A program made the translations under genes and the position numbers. From Gnetum montanum (Eukaryota; Streptophyta; Gnetopsida; Gnetales; Gnetaceae), in contig MNCI01002932.1 in assembly GCA_015680685.1 (NCBI GenBank), positions 54,190 through 99,158 of the forward strand: a stretch of 44,969 bases of DNA, read 5' to 3'. The notes under the pieces are model-generated. The model made no database searches. It saw nothing but the letters and a program-made list of their open reading frames with translations, and was not told the origin of the DNA. Position 1 is the stretch's first letter; each line of letters starts with the position of its first letter. Below are positions 1 to 10,900 of this stretch, in pieces.

Positions 1-159
1 CGATATCGCAGCGGCCGCGATATCACATACGCGATATCGCGTACGTGATATCGCATGGGATGCGATATCGCGGTGGCCGCGATATTGCATACGTGATATC
101 GCGGTGGCCGCGATATTGCATACGTGATATCGCAGCACTGTGCATGTCGCGTCTCATCA
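1..159 (-). mobile_element. Truncated LTR, U3 end, of the Athila/Tat-like family (copy F)
   Basis: Read on the minus strand, this stretch begins at 159 with TGATGAGACGCGAC. That is the same TGATGA-type terminus as the LTRs at 22021-22798 (TGATGAGTCAC) and 44436 (TGATGAATCATGG). Right after the terminus comes a CpG-rich palindromic array, which is where the other LTRs of the family also carry theirs. The window edge removes the TATA region, R and U5, so this may be the 5' LTR of an element lying to the left or a solo LTR. It abuts the gag relic at 160-880, which suggests insertion into that gag. The family assignment rests on the terminus and the layout, not on long alignment. Confidence 0.6.
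2..136. repeat. 31-bp CpG-rich palindromic tandem array
   Basis: GATATCGC recurs at 2, 33, 64, 95 and 126, giving an exact 31-bp period over about 4.4 units. The units at 64 and 95 are identical; those at 2 and 33 are diverged. Each standard unit holds an inverted repeat, ATATCGCGG-tgg-CCGCGATAT, so it could form a hairpin. CpG density is far above the rest of the window. The array lies in the U3 of the truncated LTR ending at 159. Confidence 0.9.
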
Positions 160-880
160 CCTTACCTTAAGTATTTCAATTTTTAAATTTCCTCTTGTCT
201 ATGATGAGTCTTCTCAAATTTTTGATTGAACTTGAACTATATTAGAGATCAATATTTGGTAGGAGTGCCATTATTCACCTTATAAGAATGACTTTCCTTC
301 TCCCATCATACAAGTGTCATACCATCCAATTTGGTTTTGGCATATAACACTTTTTGATAGTCTTCTACATCTTCAAGCTCAAAGCATTTGCCAATCATTT
401 TCAGCCAAGATAGAAAAGATTCTATACCTTACATTCCATTAAAGGATTTGACTTCAACATGAGGTATTCTTGAAGCATGTTTAAAACTTTAGCAAGAGAA
501 ACCTTAATTCCTCCACCTTGCTTCCTTTCAGGCCTAGAAGAGAGTTCCTTCTTTGCTTTCCTTGGAAAGATGAACCCTTGAGACTTATTCTCAACACTAG
601 GAGCATGAAGAAAGGCATCATCTTTGATATTCATCTTCTCCAAAGTCTTCATTTCCAAAAGGAAAATCATCTTCAATGGATGGCATGGAGGAATGTCTTG
701 AAGAAGGTCTTGATGAAGAAATACTTCAAGTTATTCCCTTGCTTAGATGCTTTTGGTGAAGAAGCATGCTCTTTGTTCTCTTCTAACTTTTCAAGTTTCG
801 TAATAATGAGCTTGAGAGCATTTCTCATGTCATCCATGTCTCTTGAAAAATCTTGAACATCAAAAATGATCTAAAAGGAA
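160..880 (-). pseudogene. gag: Ty3/gypsy gag relic (element E)
   Basis: Gag packages retrotransposon RNA into particles. On the minus strand the N-terminal part begins near 837 with MDDMRNALKLII, followed by a Lys/Glu-rich helix. Further on come VEVKSFNGM and FLSWLKMIGKCFELEDV (about 340-440), then KLDGMTLV and W-E-K-E. This is the usual F-x-G ... F-x-x-W-L ... L-x-G-x-A-x-x-W-W pattern of the retrotransposon gag family, with the first Trp of the WW pair replaced by a stop. There are several in-frame stops and at least one frameshift, so it is dead. The downstream gag, and pol if once present, are cut off by the LTR that starts at 159. The primer binding site and LTR of the same element lie at 1200-1784. 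Confidence 0.75.
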
Positions 881-1199
881 TATTTCATAAAATTTTACAA
901 GGAAAAGTGAAATTTCCAAGATTTCTTAAGAAATGAAACCAAGAATACTCAAACTTTAGGAGCAATGAGCTCAAGATCTTTAAACCTTACCTATTATAAG
1001 CCAATGGGTGTCCAATTCTACAATTATCTTTAAATTCTTTAACGGTATGAAAAGTCAAGAATAAAAAGGGAATTTTTCAAACCGTAAAATTGTGAAATAG
1101 ATAATAGAGAGAATTCACCCAAGCTAGATAATTTGAAGTAATTCTTTGTAATTGAGATGAGAATTATCAACTTGAATACAACTGTCTTCAATTCCATGT

Positions 1200-1211
1200 G
1201 CTCTAATACCA
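1200..1211 (-). other. Primer binding site, initiator-Met tRNA type
   Basis: On the minus strand the bases read TGGTATTAGAGC. This matches the classic plant retrotransposon site TGGTATCAGAGC in 11 of 12 positions. It sits 3 bases inside the LTR end and about 320 bases before the gag relic, as expected for reverse transcription priming. Confidence 0.8.
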
Positions 1212-1214
1212 ATC

Positions 1215-1784
1215 TGATGAGGAGCTCCCTTGGAATATATAATCCAAGCTCTCTCAATTCAAAAGTAAGCCAATTTGAACAAGAAATGAAAAGTAAAGCC
1301 TTTAGTCTTGCTCAAAAGAAAAATTTACAAGCACAAAGGAAGCACACACTCTTAATTATAGAAAAATGATCCAATCCAACCCTCTCACTACACTCAAGCA
1401 AACCAATCTCACACACAAGGATGAAGACCAAAGCAATTGGCCAAATCTCTCTCTCTCTCTCTCTCTCTCTTCACTCAATTCCTAAACTCTGTCTCTCTTA
1501 TACTTTTCCCCTGCTCTTCATCTTCTCTACCATTCAAATTCATAATTTGAGTCATTAAAAATCCATACAATAATGTCCCATGATCGACCAAGATGTTTTG
1601 GAAAAGTAGAAGACATCCCAGTTGAAAAAAACCAAATCTTGGAGAAAAGATCTTGCTAAAGAGGGAGATGTCTTGCAAGAGGCATCTTGAGAATGGAGGA
1701 AACATCTTTCTAGATAGGCTCACAAAAAATCATTCTTTCTTTTAAGACCCTAAGTATCATGACACTTCCAAACATTCCCACACA
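1215..1784 (-). mobile_element. 5' LTR of gypsy element E
   Basis: On the plus strand the block starts TGATGAGGAGC at 1215, next to the primer binding site, and can be closed at ...CCCACACA at 1784, giving TG...CA ends and about 570 bp. The minus strand holds TATAAGA (1496-1502) followed by a (GA)n run, consistent with a core promoter. The outer boundary at 1784 is an estimate, because the partner LTR lies outside the window or was lost. Confidence 0.6.
1446..1470. repeat. (TC)n microsatellite inside LTR E
   Basis: About 12 perfect TC repeats, on the transcript side a GA tract just downstream of the TATAAGA box. Such tracts are common in plant LTR leaders. Confidence 0.9.
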
Positions 1785-2859
1785 TGTCAAAATACCATAA
1801 AATAATCACTAACAAGACCAATACAAGAAGATACACACACCCAAACTATACATTCACACAAAGCATGTTAAGGATTACACATGGATGAGGTGATGTCTTC
1901 ATTAGACTAGAGACCAAGTTTGCTTCCCCAACCCTTTGAAAAAGGCTTGAAAATCTTAAGCTCTTTGTATCCAATGCTTCCATTTTTTGGTTGCCATATC
2001 TTACTCTATTTCTCTCTCTTTCCTTTTGAAGTCAAAAATTTCCAAATATAAAGAGAGACTTCAAAGGAGAAGGAATTCCCATTGACAAAAAATTAGGTGA
2101 TGATTTGAATAAAGCCATGAAAGGGCCTTACCTATTGGATGGCCACAGAGATAGAGAGTTTTGGGAAGAAAGAAATAATCAAGCTTAGAGGCAATCCAAT
2201 TTTCCTCTTCCATGTGAAATAGGTAAATGGAATATGGAGTTCTACTAGGTCTTCACATTGCTCAACCTCAACTAAAAAGAGATATACTAAACTATGGGAA
2301 GAGCCATTGAGCCATATTCCAATCACTTCCAATGAGCCAATCTTTCTCTGCAGCAACCTAAAGAATCTTGGTTTGAAGCCTTTGTTTATGGAGAAAGAAC
2401 ACTTAAATATTGAGAATTTTCCCTCCTTTATAGCAAAACCTATCATATAAGATGAAGAGAAAACCTATCTAAAGCAAAATTGGATGCACCAAAGACACAT
2501 CAGGCCTCCACTTAAACCTTGAGATGGGAATTTAACACCCCTTTATCTAGGACATATCTACCAAGGGAAGCTCCTAAGCTTGGTTTCTTGTAACAAAACA
2601 ACATCTATCAAATTATCATGCACTGAAGACTTGAGAAGAAAAGTTTTCTCTAGCCCTCATAAACTAGTGTAGTTACATGAAACAATAATCATGAGGAAAG
2701 TATGGAAACTAGGGAAATAGAGTTTCCATCAATTTTCATACCTTGAAACTATTATGTGGAATAATCATTAAGGCCTCAAATGTGAGCTTTAAAAGTCTTG
2801 ACAAACATTTGTAATGTCCTTGTCAATTTTCTTTGAACAACTTTCTATGTTGTAAGTGA
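1785..2859. other. No gene seen; old repeat-like DNA
   Basis: No open frame longer than about 100 codons that resembles a known family, and no terminal repeats that I can pair. The base composition is like the flanking relics, so this is probably decayed transposon sequence. Confidence 0.5.
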
Positions 2860-3870
2860 CTTAGACCTTTCAGATTAGAAGATTGGGTTCCCCTTCAAGG
2901 GCCTTGAGATGGGCACCAAGTGTAGAGTGATGGTTAGCACCATTGTAACTACCTTGGTTAGCCTTTTGGTTGGAGACCATTTGCTATTCTCTACTTAGGT
3001 CCTTCTTTACCAACAATTGGACTACTTTAGTAATCTCTTGGTTAATGTTGTTGCATGCATTTGCTCTCTAGACCTCAACATTAAATGAGGGTTTCATTTA
3101 AGAAGAAAATGGTGGTAGGGAAGAAACAAGCTTGTCAAAAGAAGTTAGTCCCTCAGTCAAGGTTGGGGGCACCTAGGTCAAGTGGGGTTAGGTTGAGGTG
3201 TCTCTTACCATAGAGAGGCAATGTTGCTCAATGGGCCATTGGACATTCTGGGAATTCACAAGGTAATGAGTGGAGATGTAGCCCTTTTGAGTACTGATCT
3301 TGCAAACATTAGGATGCTGAAAGAAATGATCATGAGATCCTTCCAGGATAATTTGTGAAAACACTTAGATGTCCTCTGCAATTTGAACATAGATCCAAGC
3401 CACCACACTACTAAGCCCTTTTGTTGTATGCAAATCAATCATCAATAGCTCCTTGAAAATCTCTACCATTTTGTGCAAAACCTCTTCAAATCAAAACTCA
3501 ATATGAAGCTTAGGGACTAGGGAGTCTCAACAATACTACAAGCCAACACTTGGTCTAGATGTAGTCATCATTCTCATTTTGGAAAGGCATCTAACTTGGG
3601 ACCTATTTTTTAACCTACATAATTAGCTACTCAACCTACTAAGTAAGAATTGATTCATTAGAAACCATATCTTGCTTATGTGCAAAGACAAAAAACACTA
3701 TGTTGTCATGGAGGGCACTTAGTTGGACCAGAATACCCAATTAGGCCCTAGTAGTCAAGGTTTGTAGGTCTTTCAACAAAGACATTGCATCATTAAATGT
3801 TCCCACCAAGGCACGCTTATATTTCTATCACTACTAATGGCTTTGGTATTTAGTCCCAACTAATTTTTCA
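2860..3870 (-). pseudogene. Unidentified coding relic
   Basis: Minus-strand translation gives long protein-like runs broken by scattered stops. Near 3810-3600 it reads GTFNDAMSLLKDLQTL and later LSALHDNIVFFVFAHKQDM. Near 3530-3240 it reads FEEVLHKMVEIFKELL, then a segment rich in aromatic residues. The residue mix is that of a folded protein and not of random AT-rich DNA. I do not recognise the family. It is not a copia integrase or RT, although a copia relic on the same strand lies just upstream at 3950-5260. It is most likely a transposon ORF; a captured host exon is also possible. Confidence 0.4.
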
Positions 3871-3949
3871 TATGAACCTAGAAGCATCTGAATATTTAGA
3901 ATGCTACAACCTTAGAGTTTTAGTAAATAAATCCACATGTACATACAAA

Positions 3950-5260
3950 AATCGATCAAACCCATGAAATATTGTGTGCTTTTGATGGTGAACCCACTGA
4001 CTCATTTGCATCTATTCAAGTGGATAAGTTTTTTGTTTGGCTATTGGACATGTTTCACAAATTTCTAATGGGATCTTATGAGATTTTGTCCCAACTACAC
4101 TTTGATCATTCTTCATCTTCATAGTGTTCAATAATAACAATAACCTAATCTCATCTATCACAATATGAATGGATTTTTAGTCAATATCAATGTGGAGAAC
4201 AAAGTTAAACTATTCTGAGACTTGCTATCATCAATGATAATGAGAGCATACATGTAATTTGATGTCTTCTTCAGTGTTGTGGAAAATCCTTAAAATTCTT
4301 TCATGGTACATTCATAACTCAGAAAAAATCACTCATGTTAATTCACCACTATCTTCCAAACTGATTTTTACATCTCTATTACATTTAGTAATGCACTTCT
4401 TAATTGGTTAGAGCATGCAACTTGTGATTTGTAAGTCATAGTACATTTGGTAACTTAATGAAATGGATAGAATAAGAAGGAGTAATACTTAGCCTTGTTA
4501 TGTCAAGGATTTAAGGTTTGAACTATAATTCTCTAGCTCACAAGGAGGTATTAGTGGTAAGAGTCTTGGCATGGGAAACCCATGCCATAGGTGCAAGTCT
4601 AGTAGGTGATGCTGAGTTATAGATAAAAAATTATAGTAAAGTGAATTCTTAACTAGTGTAGTCTAATAGATCCAAAAGGGTCTTAATGGACATAAATAAA
4701 AATTTAGTTTTTGTTTCATATTTAGTTTTTAGAAATATTTAATCTTCACCTCTGATGGATCTTAAACTAGAAATCTTGATTTTTGTAAAAATGTTCTTAT
4801 GGGGTGTTATGTGGTCTGAGCACTTACTATTCACAATCCAAGTGGAAGAATCAAGTGTCTTTGTTATCATTAGGGCTGAGGAGTTCAGTGAGCCTTCTTA
4901 TAATGTGACCTCTAGAAATTGTTTTGGAAGTAACTTCCTAGCATGTATCCAAGGACCTCTTATCACCACTTTCACTCTACCTTTTCCTATTTCCTTGCTT
5001 TAGCCTCCTGCCACTACCACATGTGTCCTTTTTCCTTGGTAACTTCATACTAAAATTCCATCTGAATTTGGGTCTTAAGATGCTCCATCTTGATTTGGCA
5101 TCTCTTCTAGGCCTTGAATTTCACTCAGAACTCAATGTCCTTAGTAGCCCTAATAATTTCAATTTTAATCCCACAATTGCATGAGCAACGTGCTCCTTCT
5201 TAACTTGTGCTACCTACTATAGGGTAAGCGCCAACCCAAAATGTCAATTTAGTAGTTAAT
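3950..5260 (-). pseudogene. Ty1/copia gag-pol relic (zinc knuckle, protease, pre-integrase)
   Basis: On the minus strand, three copia landmarks occur in the right order. Near 4905 is a decayed knuckle with RGHIIRRL (the G-H-I of a CCHC box). At 4785-4850 is TWIVNSKCSDHIT, matching the copia protease W-I-x-D-S-G-C-x-x-H-M-T; its catalytic Asp and Gly are now Asn and Lys. At 4030-4080 is CETCPIAKQKTYPL, the C-x-x-C-x-x-x-K of the integrase zinc-binding region. Integrase core and RT are not visible downstream. A SINE-like insert separates the protease from the pre-integrase part. Stops and frameshifts throughout make it non-functional. Confidence 0.7.
4540..4690 (+). mobile_element. tRNA-derived SINE-like insert
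   Basis: TTAGTGGTAAGAGTCTTGG (from 4551) looks like a pol III A box. AGGTGCAAGTCT (about 4589-4600) is a decayed B box at tRNA-like spacing. The tail GCTGAGTTATAGATAAAA also occurs, diverged, in the second copy at 23655-23790. It lies between the protease and pre-integrase parts of the copia relic, so it probably inserted there. The ends and target duplication could not be fixed. Confidence 0.45.
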
Positions 5261-5874
5261 TCTATAAACATCCAAAGAAGAACTTTAGAATATTCAACCA
5301 ACAACCTAGCCTAAAGAACTTAAGAAGCAAGAAATGTGTAACTTGCAATTAGAAAGATTGTTGAATTAGACCAAGAATCACTACACCACTTTAATGGTGT
5401 ACCACCATAAGGTAGGCAGAAAGGCCCTAGATATCTATATTCTTGGAGTGATTTGAATACCATTGGAGAAAAATTTGACTACATCCCTTAAACTCCTAGA
5501 AAAAAAAATTTCCCCTCATTTAGTATACCTAGTTACCTACCAATATACTCCTTTTATGAAAAAATTTAGATATCCCTAAAGGTTGTATGGTTGTCTCTCT
5601 ATCATGTGAAGAATTTGGATGAATTAAAGTCCCACTCTCCTTATAAAAATGGGAGAAAGACATCTCGACCAACCTAGCAAAGGAGAGACTAGAGACCTTG
5701 ATCCTACTAGAATGACATGAGGTCTAGTTCAAAGGTGGGTATCACCCCATGGTTTCACAAACTTCACTTCACAATCTAAGTGCATGAGTAGCTAACATGT
5801 ATAGGGGAGGAATAGGTTGAGATCTAAAAATGGAGTGGTTGGGAATTTTCCTAGACTTCACTATTCTTTTTTAG
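5261..5874. other. No gene seen
   Basis: AT-rich sequence with no recognisable domain on either strand and no repeat that pairs with other parts of the window. Confidence 0.5.
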
Positions 5875-5889
5875 TTTTTTTTTTTTTTT
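5875..5889 (-). repeat. Poly(T), possible poly(A) tail of a minus-strand retroposon
   Basis: A run of 15 T on the plus strand. As the minus-strand relics upstream (6330-8900) include an L1-like LINE, this may be the 3' poly(A) of that or another retroposed copy. No target duplication was confirmed. Confidence 0.4.
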
Positions 5890-6329
5890 GAAAAGGTTTG
5901 GAAATATATTATAGGAAAAAAATAGTTATATGTAGTGGGGGAAATAACCCCCCAAAAGTTGAAGGGGGAGAAATCCCTAAGAATAAAGGGGGAAAAACTC
6001 CCAAAGACAACAAAAGGGAAGGCCCCTTATCAATTCATAGATATAACATAGGGAATGAAAATTGGCTTGTCCCAAGGACCCCATGCTTCCACAGGTTGAT
6101 TCCAAAACAAAAACACAAAAAACCTAAACAACGAATATGAAAACCTTGCCTAAAGAAAGAGACAAGTAGGTGGGAGAGTCTGGTGTAAAGACACTATGGC
6201 CACTCTTGCATGTGGGCTATGTCCTAAATATCCTTGTGACATTTAGGAGCTACAAGTGGCTACTTCTTGGAATTCCTTCCATTTCTCCTCTCTCTAAGCC
6301 TATACCCCACTAGTAAGGTTTTTAGCCTT

Positions 6330-7550
6330 ATTCAATTGTAGTTTTTTGGAAGTGATCTATATAAACTTTCACAAGGTAGCCTAGGAGGCATTCCATGACA
6401 TAGGGGCACTTACCCATCCATAGCCAATGTTTGGCATTGGATTCATGAGCTACCTCATGACTTTGCTTCATTAGTTCCTCCTCCAAGAAGGTGTGGGCTC
6501 TCCATATTGCTTCTTCCTCCTTTATAGCCAACTATTCCTCTTCCTCCTTATGAAGGTCCTTGATTTGTGCTCAAAGTTGATCCTCGAGCAAACTTTTGAG
6601 GGCAACCTCTCTAGCCTCCTATAGAAACTTTTCCTCCATGCCTTTTTCTTGTACTATTACTCCTCTTCATGATTTCTTACCTACTCCTACTTTCTTTTGG
6701 TTAGCTCTTCTACCCACCTAGGTTACTCTTTCACCCTAACCTTGGACTTAATCTCAGTAGTGGCCTTGGTAATTTTAGTGGTAAACTTAGCCTTTAGCTC
6801 CTTCCAAATCTCACCCTATCTTGTTGTAGTCATTGCTTAAGCATTGTTGCAAATCAATTGTAGACTCCTACCAATCTAAGCTATCCCTAGGCCCCTACAG
6901 GAGACCCTCAACTTCCCCTAGCCACTACACCATTAGGAACAAAGGATGATGAGGCTCCCTCTAGGGGTAGTCATTGCTTATAGACCACATTAAATGAACA
7001 TGGTCTTGTCATTCTAGGCTCTAACAACTTAGCAGCCTCTTGCTAGAGTACAACTAATGCCAACTTGGGAACCTAACCATTGATTATCTTCAACATTAGC
7101 CTAGCAAAAAAAACCCTTAGCATATTTAAGCCCATGCACCATTGACAACACCACTTCCCCCTCAATTGGGATGTTGAGGTATGCAACATTAGTGTTCTCT
7201 ATTAACTTAATGTGCATTTCATTGAATGTCATGTAGTCTCCCTATCAACATCTAAAGAATGCTTTGTTTGTAAGGTTAGGATCCCCAACAAAGAGAGGAA
7301 GGAGGTCTTGCCACCCAATGTAGGCAACTAGTTTAACAAGACATGATTTTGGCAAAATGACATGCACTATGGTTCAACTATCAATGTTTCCTTCGTCACA
7401 ATGCAAGCTTCATTCCACAATTGGAATCCTCAAAATGCAAGTTGGTGTGGCAATTGCATATGGGCATAATACAAGATTAGTTCATTCTATGCCACTAGAG
7501 AAACCACAAAAAAATAGTCATCAGAGTGTCCTTGTGAAGCTATGAGAACA
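6330..7550 (-). pseudogene. Unidentified coding relic with Glu/Lys-rich segment
   Basis: On the minus strand, protein-like segments come one after another with stops and frame changes. They include LILYYAHMQLPHQLAF (near 7450), CLVKLVAYIGWQDLLPLF (near 7330) and DYMTFNEMHIKLIENTNV (near 7220). Near 6530-6330 lies a Glu-rich helix, AIKEEEAIWRAHTFLEEEL. The spacing and composition suggest one decayed protein of 350 or more residues with a coiled-coil end. I cannot name it. It lies directly downstream of the LINE RT but does not look like LINE sequence. A transposon accessory ORF similar in style to ORF3 of the large elements is possible. Confidence 0.35.
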
Positions 7551-7739
7551 ATGAAATCCAAAGGCCCACCAAATGTTCACAGTGAAAAGGTAGATAGAAA
7601 TAGAGTGTTGTAGCATTTCCCACTCCACATGGAAAAGGGTGCAACAAGCATTAATAAAAAGGTTGTACTCCTAGAAGAATGCACAAAGTAGGAGTGTTTG
7701 TTGAGAAACAAGGCAAATGAAGAATTTTTTTTTTGGAAG

Positions 7740-8900
7740 AAGTCCCCTTCAAATCATTTGCTAGCTAGACACTATTTCATACTTTTGGTGTAAGATTTCT
7801 TTCTTATGATGATGCATGGAGCACCTTTGGGGAAATAAGCATCTAGATGTAGGTGTAGATGTTTCACCAGAGATGTGAATCATTACTTTGCACATTCCAC
7901 AGTTGGTACTTTCACCTAAGTATAGATATCCATAAAATATCTTCATGATCATTCTCTAAAATTTAGTTAATGAGACCTTGGTACCATAACATAATAGAAT
8001 CTTCAAAAGTTAGCACCCCAAGGCCTCTTGTAGTCTTGGCCTTGGCAACCTTCTCCCAACAAACAAGATGTAGATGATTACCTCCTTTCCCTCTTGACCA
8101 AACGAAATGCCTAATCATCTAGTTAACTTTGTTGATGACCTTCTTTGGCAGGGAGACAACAAAGGTAATGTACCTAGCCATGGAAAATAAGATAGAAGAA
8201 GCAAGGAGAACATTCCCTTTTCTTCTTAAGAATATAGAGGTCTAGTGCTTCACTCTAAATAGAATCCCTTGAATAAATTAGGAACAAGAGGCAACTCGGT
8301 TCCAGGCATACATAGGGATCCCTAGGTAGGAATATTGTAGGGTTCCTAGGATACAAAAAATTCTTTCATTTATAATCCCATCCATATTGAAGAAGTATGC
8401 TATAGATTTTTCCCAATTAACAATCAATCCCAACTCCTAGGACATACAACCAAGAGCCCAAAAATTTTCCTAAATTTCAATAGTGAGAGGTCCTTCACTT
8501 TGCCATTCAATTGAACATTCATTTCATCTATGATATATTTGAATTTATCTAGGGCCTTTTAGAGTACTAAGCCTTCCTATTGGTACTCTTAAGGTTGGTA
8601 CTTAGTGGAAATAAGTCTAACCCAAGTGATGTTCTCTTGGGAAGCAAGCCTTTAAATTAACTTTTGTTGCCTAGTCAAATTGCACTATTCAAATCATGAT
8701 ATACTAGGGCCATGCACTATTTAGGCCTCACCATAATGTTCTAGCATAACAAATGGTTTTAAGAACCTACCTCCCAAAAATCAAAGGAAGTGCTTACAAA
8801 TTGAATTAATTACTTTATGACTATAACTAATGAAGAACAAATAGAGGCAACATATCTTGTAATAGCAGACAAGACCAATGAGCTGAAAAGACACCTACCT
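7740..8900 (-). pseudogene. L1-like LINE reverse transcriptase, C-terminal part
   Basis: The minus strand reads through the C-terminal half of a plant L1 ORF2. Landmarks in order are GLIVNWEKSIAYFF (SGLxIN..KS block, near 8420), YLGIPM (near 8320), RVKH and LRRKGNVLLASSIL (the 'LSxAGR..LIKS' block), then VVSLPKKV and MIRHFVWSRG (the 'R.FLW.G' block, near 8110). After these come CWEKVAKAKTTRGLGVL (W..VC.PK..GGLG, near 8030) and SIMLWYQGL. The F-x-DD catalytic box and endonuclease are not recognisable, so the copy is 5'-truncated or too decayed there. Several stops are present. The enzyme would copy its own mRNA at nicked DNA. Confidence 0.75.
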
Positions 8901-9898
8901 TAAAAGAAAATGATGTGCCTAATAGTCAACCTAGCTTTGAATCTTCTTAATGAGATGGATCTAGATTTGCCTCTTATTCCAATTAAAAATAGGCATAACT
9001 TAATAGACCTCATCATTAGGCCCTAGTAGTGACACCCAGCACTCTGACAATGGTCCTTTTGATACCCTGCCTTAGCCTAAGGCTGGGTAGTAAGAAGTGA
9101 ACTTAGTCTAGTTAAAAGTAAGGCCTAATTCTTATTCAACCCTCCCAAAGGTGCATTTGATACGTTTAGGTTCTTGTACTCTCCAAGGTGTGTTTGAAAT
9201 GTGAGCTAATTCAAAAAAACTTCTTTCTTAAATTTTTGGGGAAAATTTCTTTTTATAATACATAATAATGAGGTAAGGCCCTCATACACACACAGACACA
9301 CACTATGTGATATAATTTTTGAGGCATGTTTCTATTATTTTATAATCAAATACTCATATTGCTATGCTCAAAAATTAAATAATCATATTGGTACCTTCTA
9401 TTATGTTATAATTGCATTGTGTTGTGTTCTCTACAATAGATTTCATTGAAATAGATTTTGTAAAAAACCAACTATATTTGATCTTGGTTGCTCTTTTACC
9501 CCTAGGCATAAGTTATCCTTGTATGTTGTCGCATACATGGGTTTGGTCCTCTAGGGCCTATTATAGCTCTCTTCAACTTGGGTGAGGAATGTCCTTTGGC
9601 CCTTTAGAATGCTTACTTACATCAAGTTTTTCACGTTTCTTCATAGTACTTGTTTGAGGGTGGGATATATATATATATCTATGGTCCAATGTTGGTTGGG
9701 TATGTAATTTAAATTTCTAGTTATAAATCATGATTCTTGATGAGTGGTGAGGTACGCCTACATCCAACCATATAAATCACAAGTGTTCACACACAATCTA
9801 GTCAAATTTTGCACACTTTATCATTTCCAATGGACTAGCCCTTTAGGAAGTGAATCTAGCCTTAATGTCAATCATTATCTTTCCAATTACACTTGTGA
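8901..9898. other. No gene seen; simple repeats
   Basis: AT-rich flank of element C. It includes a short (CA)n tract near 9285-9304 and a (TA)n tract near 9667-9678. No coding signal was found. Confidence 0.5.
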
Positions 9899-10675
9899 TG
9901 TTCATTGATATGGTTAAGTGTAATTGAGGCATTCAATTTTTATCATTTTTATGTTTTATAGCTGGGTGCTTGAAATGTAGATAAAAAAGGAATTTGATTA
10001 ACTAATCTATATTAACTAATTAACTAATCATTTAACTAATCCTAACATAAGAATCCAATCCCACTTTTCCTACATGTCCTGAACCCATGTATCTATTGCT
10101 GGTGACCAAGCACTACACTACTAGGCATACCAAGCAATAACACTATTGGGATCACCAAGTGAATAGGTGTTATGCTCAAAGCGGTCATACTTATGTGTGT
10201 AATCTATTTAGTTTAATTACTTCATTAACGTAGTAATTGGAAAATAATTAATAAGTAATTAAAAAATTTAATAAATAACTAAAAGCATTAAATGCATAAA
10301 TAAAATAGCTAATCTATCTAGAGTGCTGCAAGGTTCATCAAAAATCTTGTCTTTATTTCCACACACACTTTCATGCTCAAGTAAAACAATGCTTGAATAA
10401 AGATCCATACACTAAATGACTCATGCTATGGGAACTTAGGGGAAAAATTGCAACTTTCAAATGGAATAAATGAAAGAGCTTTGCTACAACTAGAATCTAC
10501 TTATGCCATAAATATGGTTGCAAGTGCATATTTATAGTTGACACATGACACTACGTTGATAGGGTCACATTGATGCATGATGTGATGCATCAACTATGCC
10601 TCATCAACAAGGCCTAGACGCTGAGTCTTCGTCGATGCAGTTTCATCAATGCAACTGACAGAATGTGATTAATCA
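9899..10675 (-). mobile_element. 3' LTR of element C
   Basis: It starts TGTTCATTGATATGG and ends ...GATTAATCA on the plus strand. It aligns end to end with 22021-22798. A minus-strand TATAAATA lies at 10529-10536. Three imperfect copies of a CTTGGT-N-(A/T)CCTAGTAG motif occur on the minus strand within 10093-10162. U3 holds CATCAATG/GATGCATC and AGGCCTAG motifs. Confidence 0.9.
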
Positions 10676-10900
10676 TAACCCCATGATTGAATGAAAACTT
10701 GTCCTTGAGTTCTTTTACAAAAATTGGAAAGGTATGGGATTATTGACTGACTTTCTTGAAACAAAACAAACTAAATGACTTGACCAAAAATGGAGTGTAT
10801 GGATCAACTCATTATAAAAATGAAGGTGTTCTCAACACAAAATTGAACACCATGACTCAAATCTTTAAAATTGGATAGCACGTTCGTTGATGATGTGAAG

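Noticed and set aside
1-136. Cloning vector or adapter sequence, because of NotI and repeated EcoRV sites
   Set aside because: The sites come from a diverged 31-bp tandem repeat with palindromic units, and it lies behind an LTR terminus shared with other copies in the window.
2-136. CRISPR-like array
   Set aside because: The units are contiguous with no unique spacers, and the window is plant repeat DNA.
4755-5003. Plus-strand ORF of 82 codons
   Set aside because: It is antisense to the copia protease and zinc-knuckle relic; the minus-strand reading explains the sequence.
9894-9898. Target site duplication of element C
   Set aside because: TGTGA before the left LTR does not match ATGCT after the right LTR.
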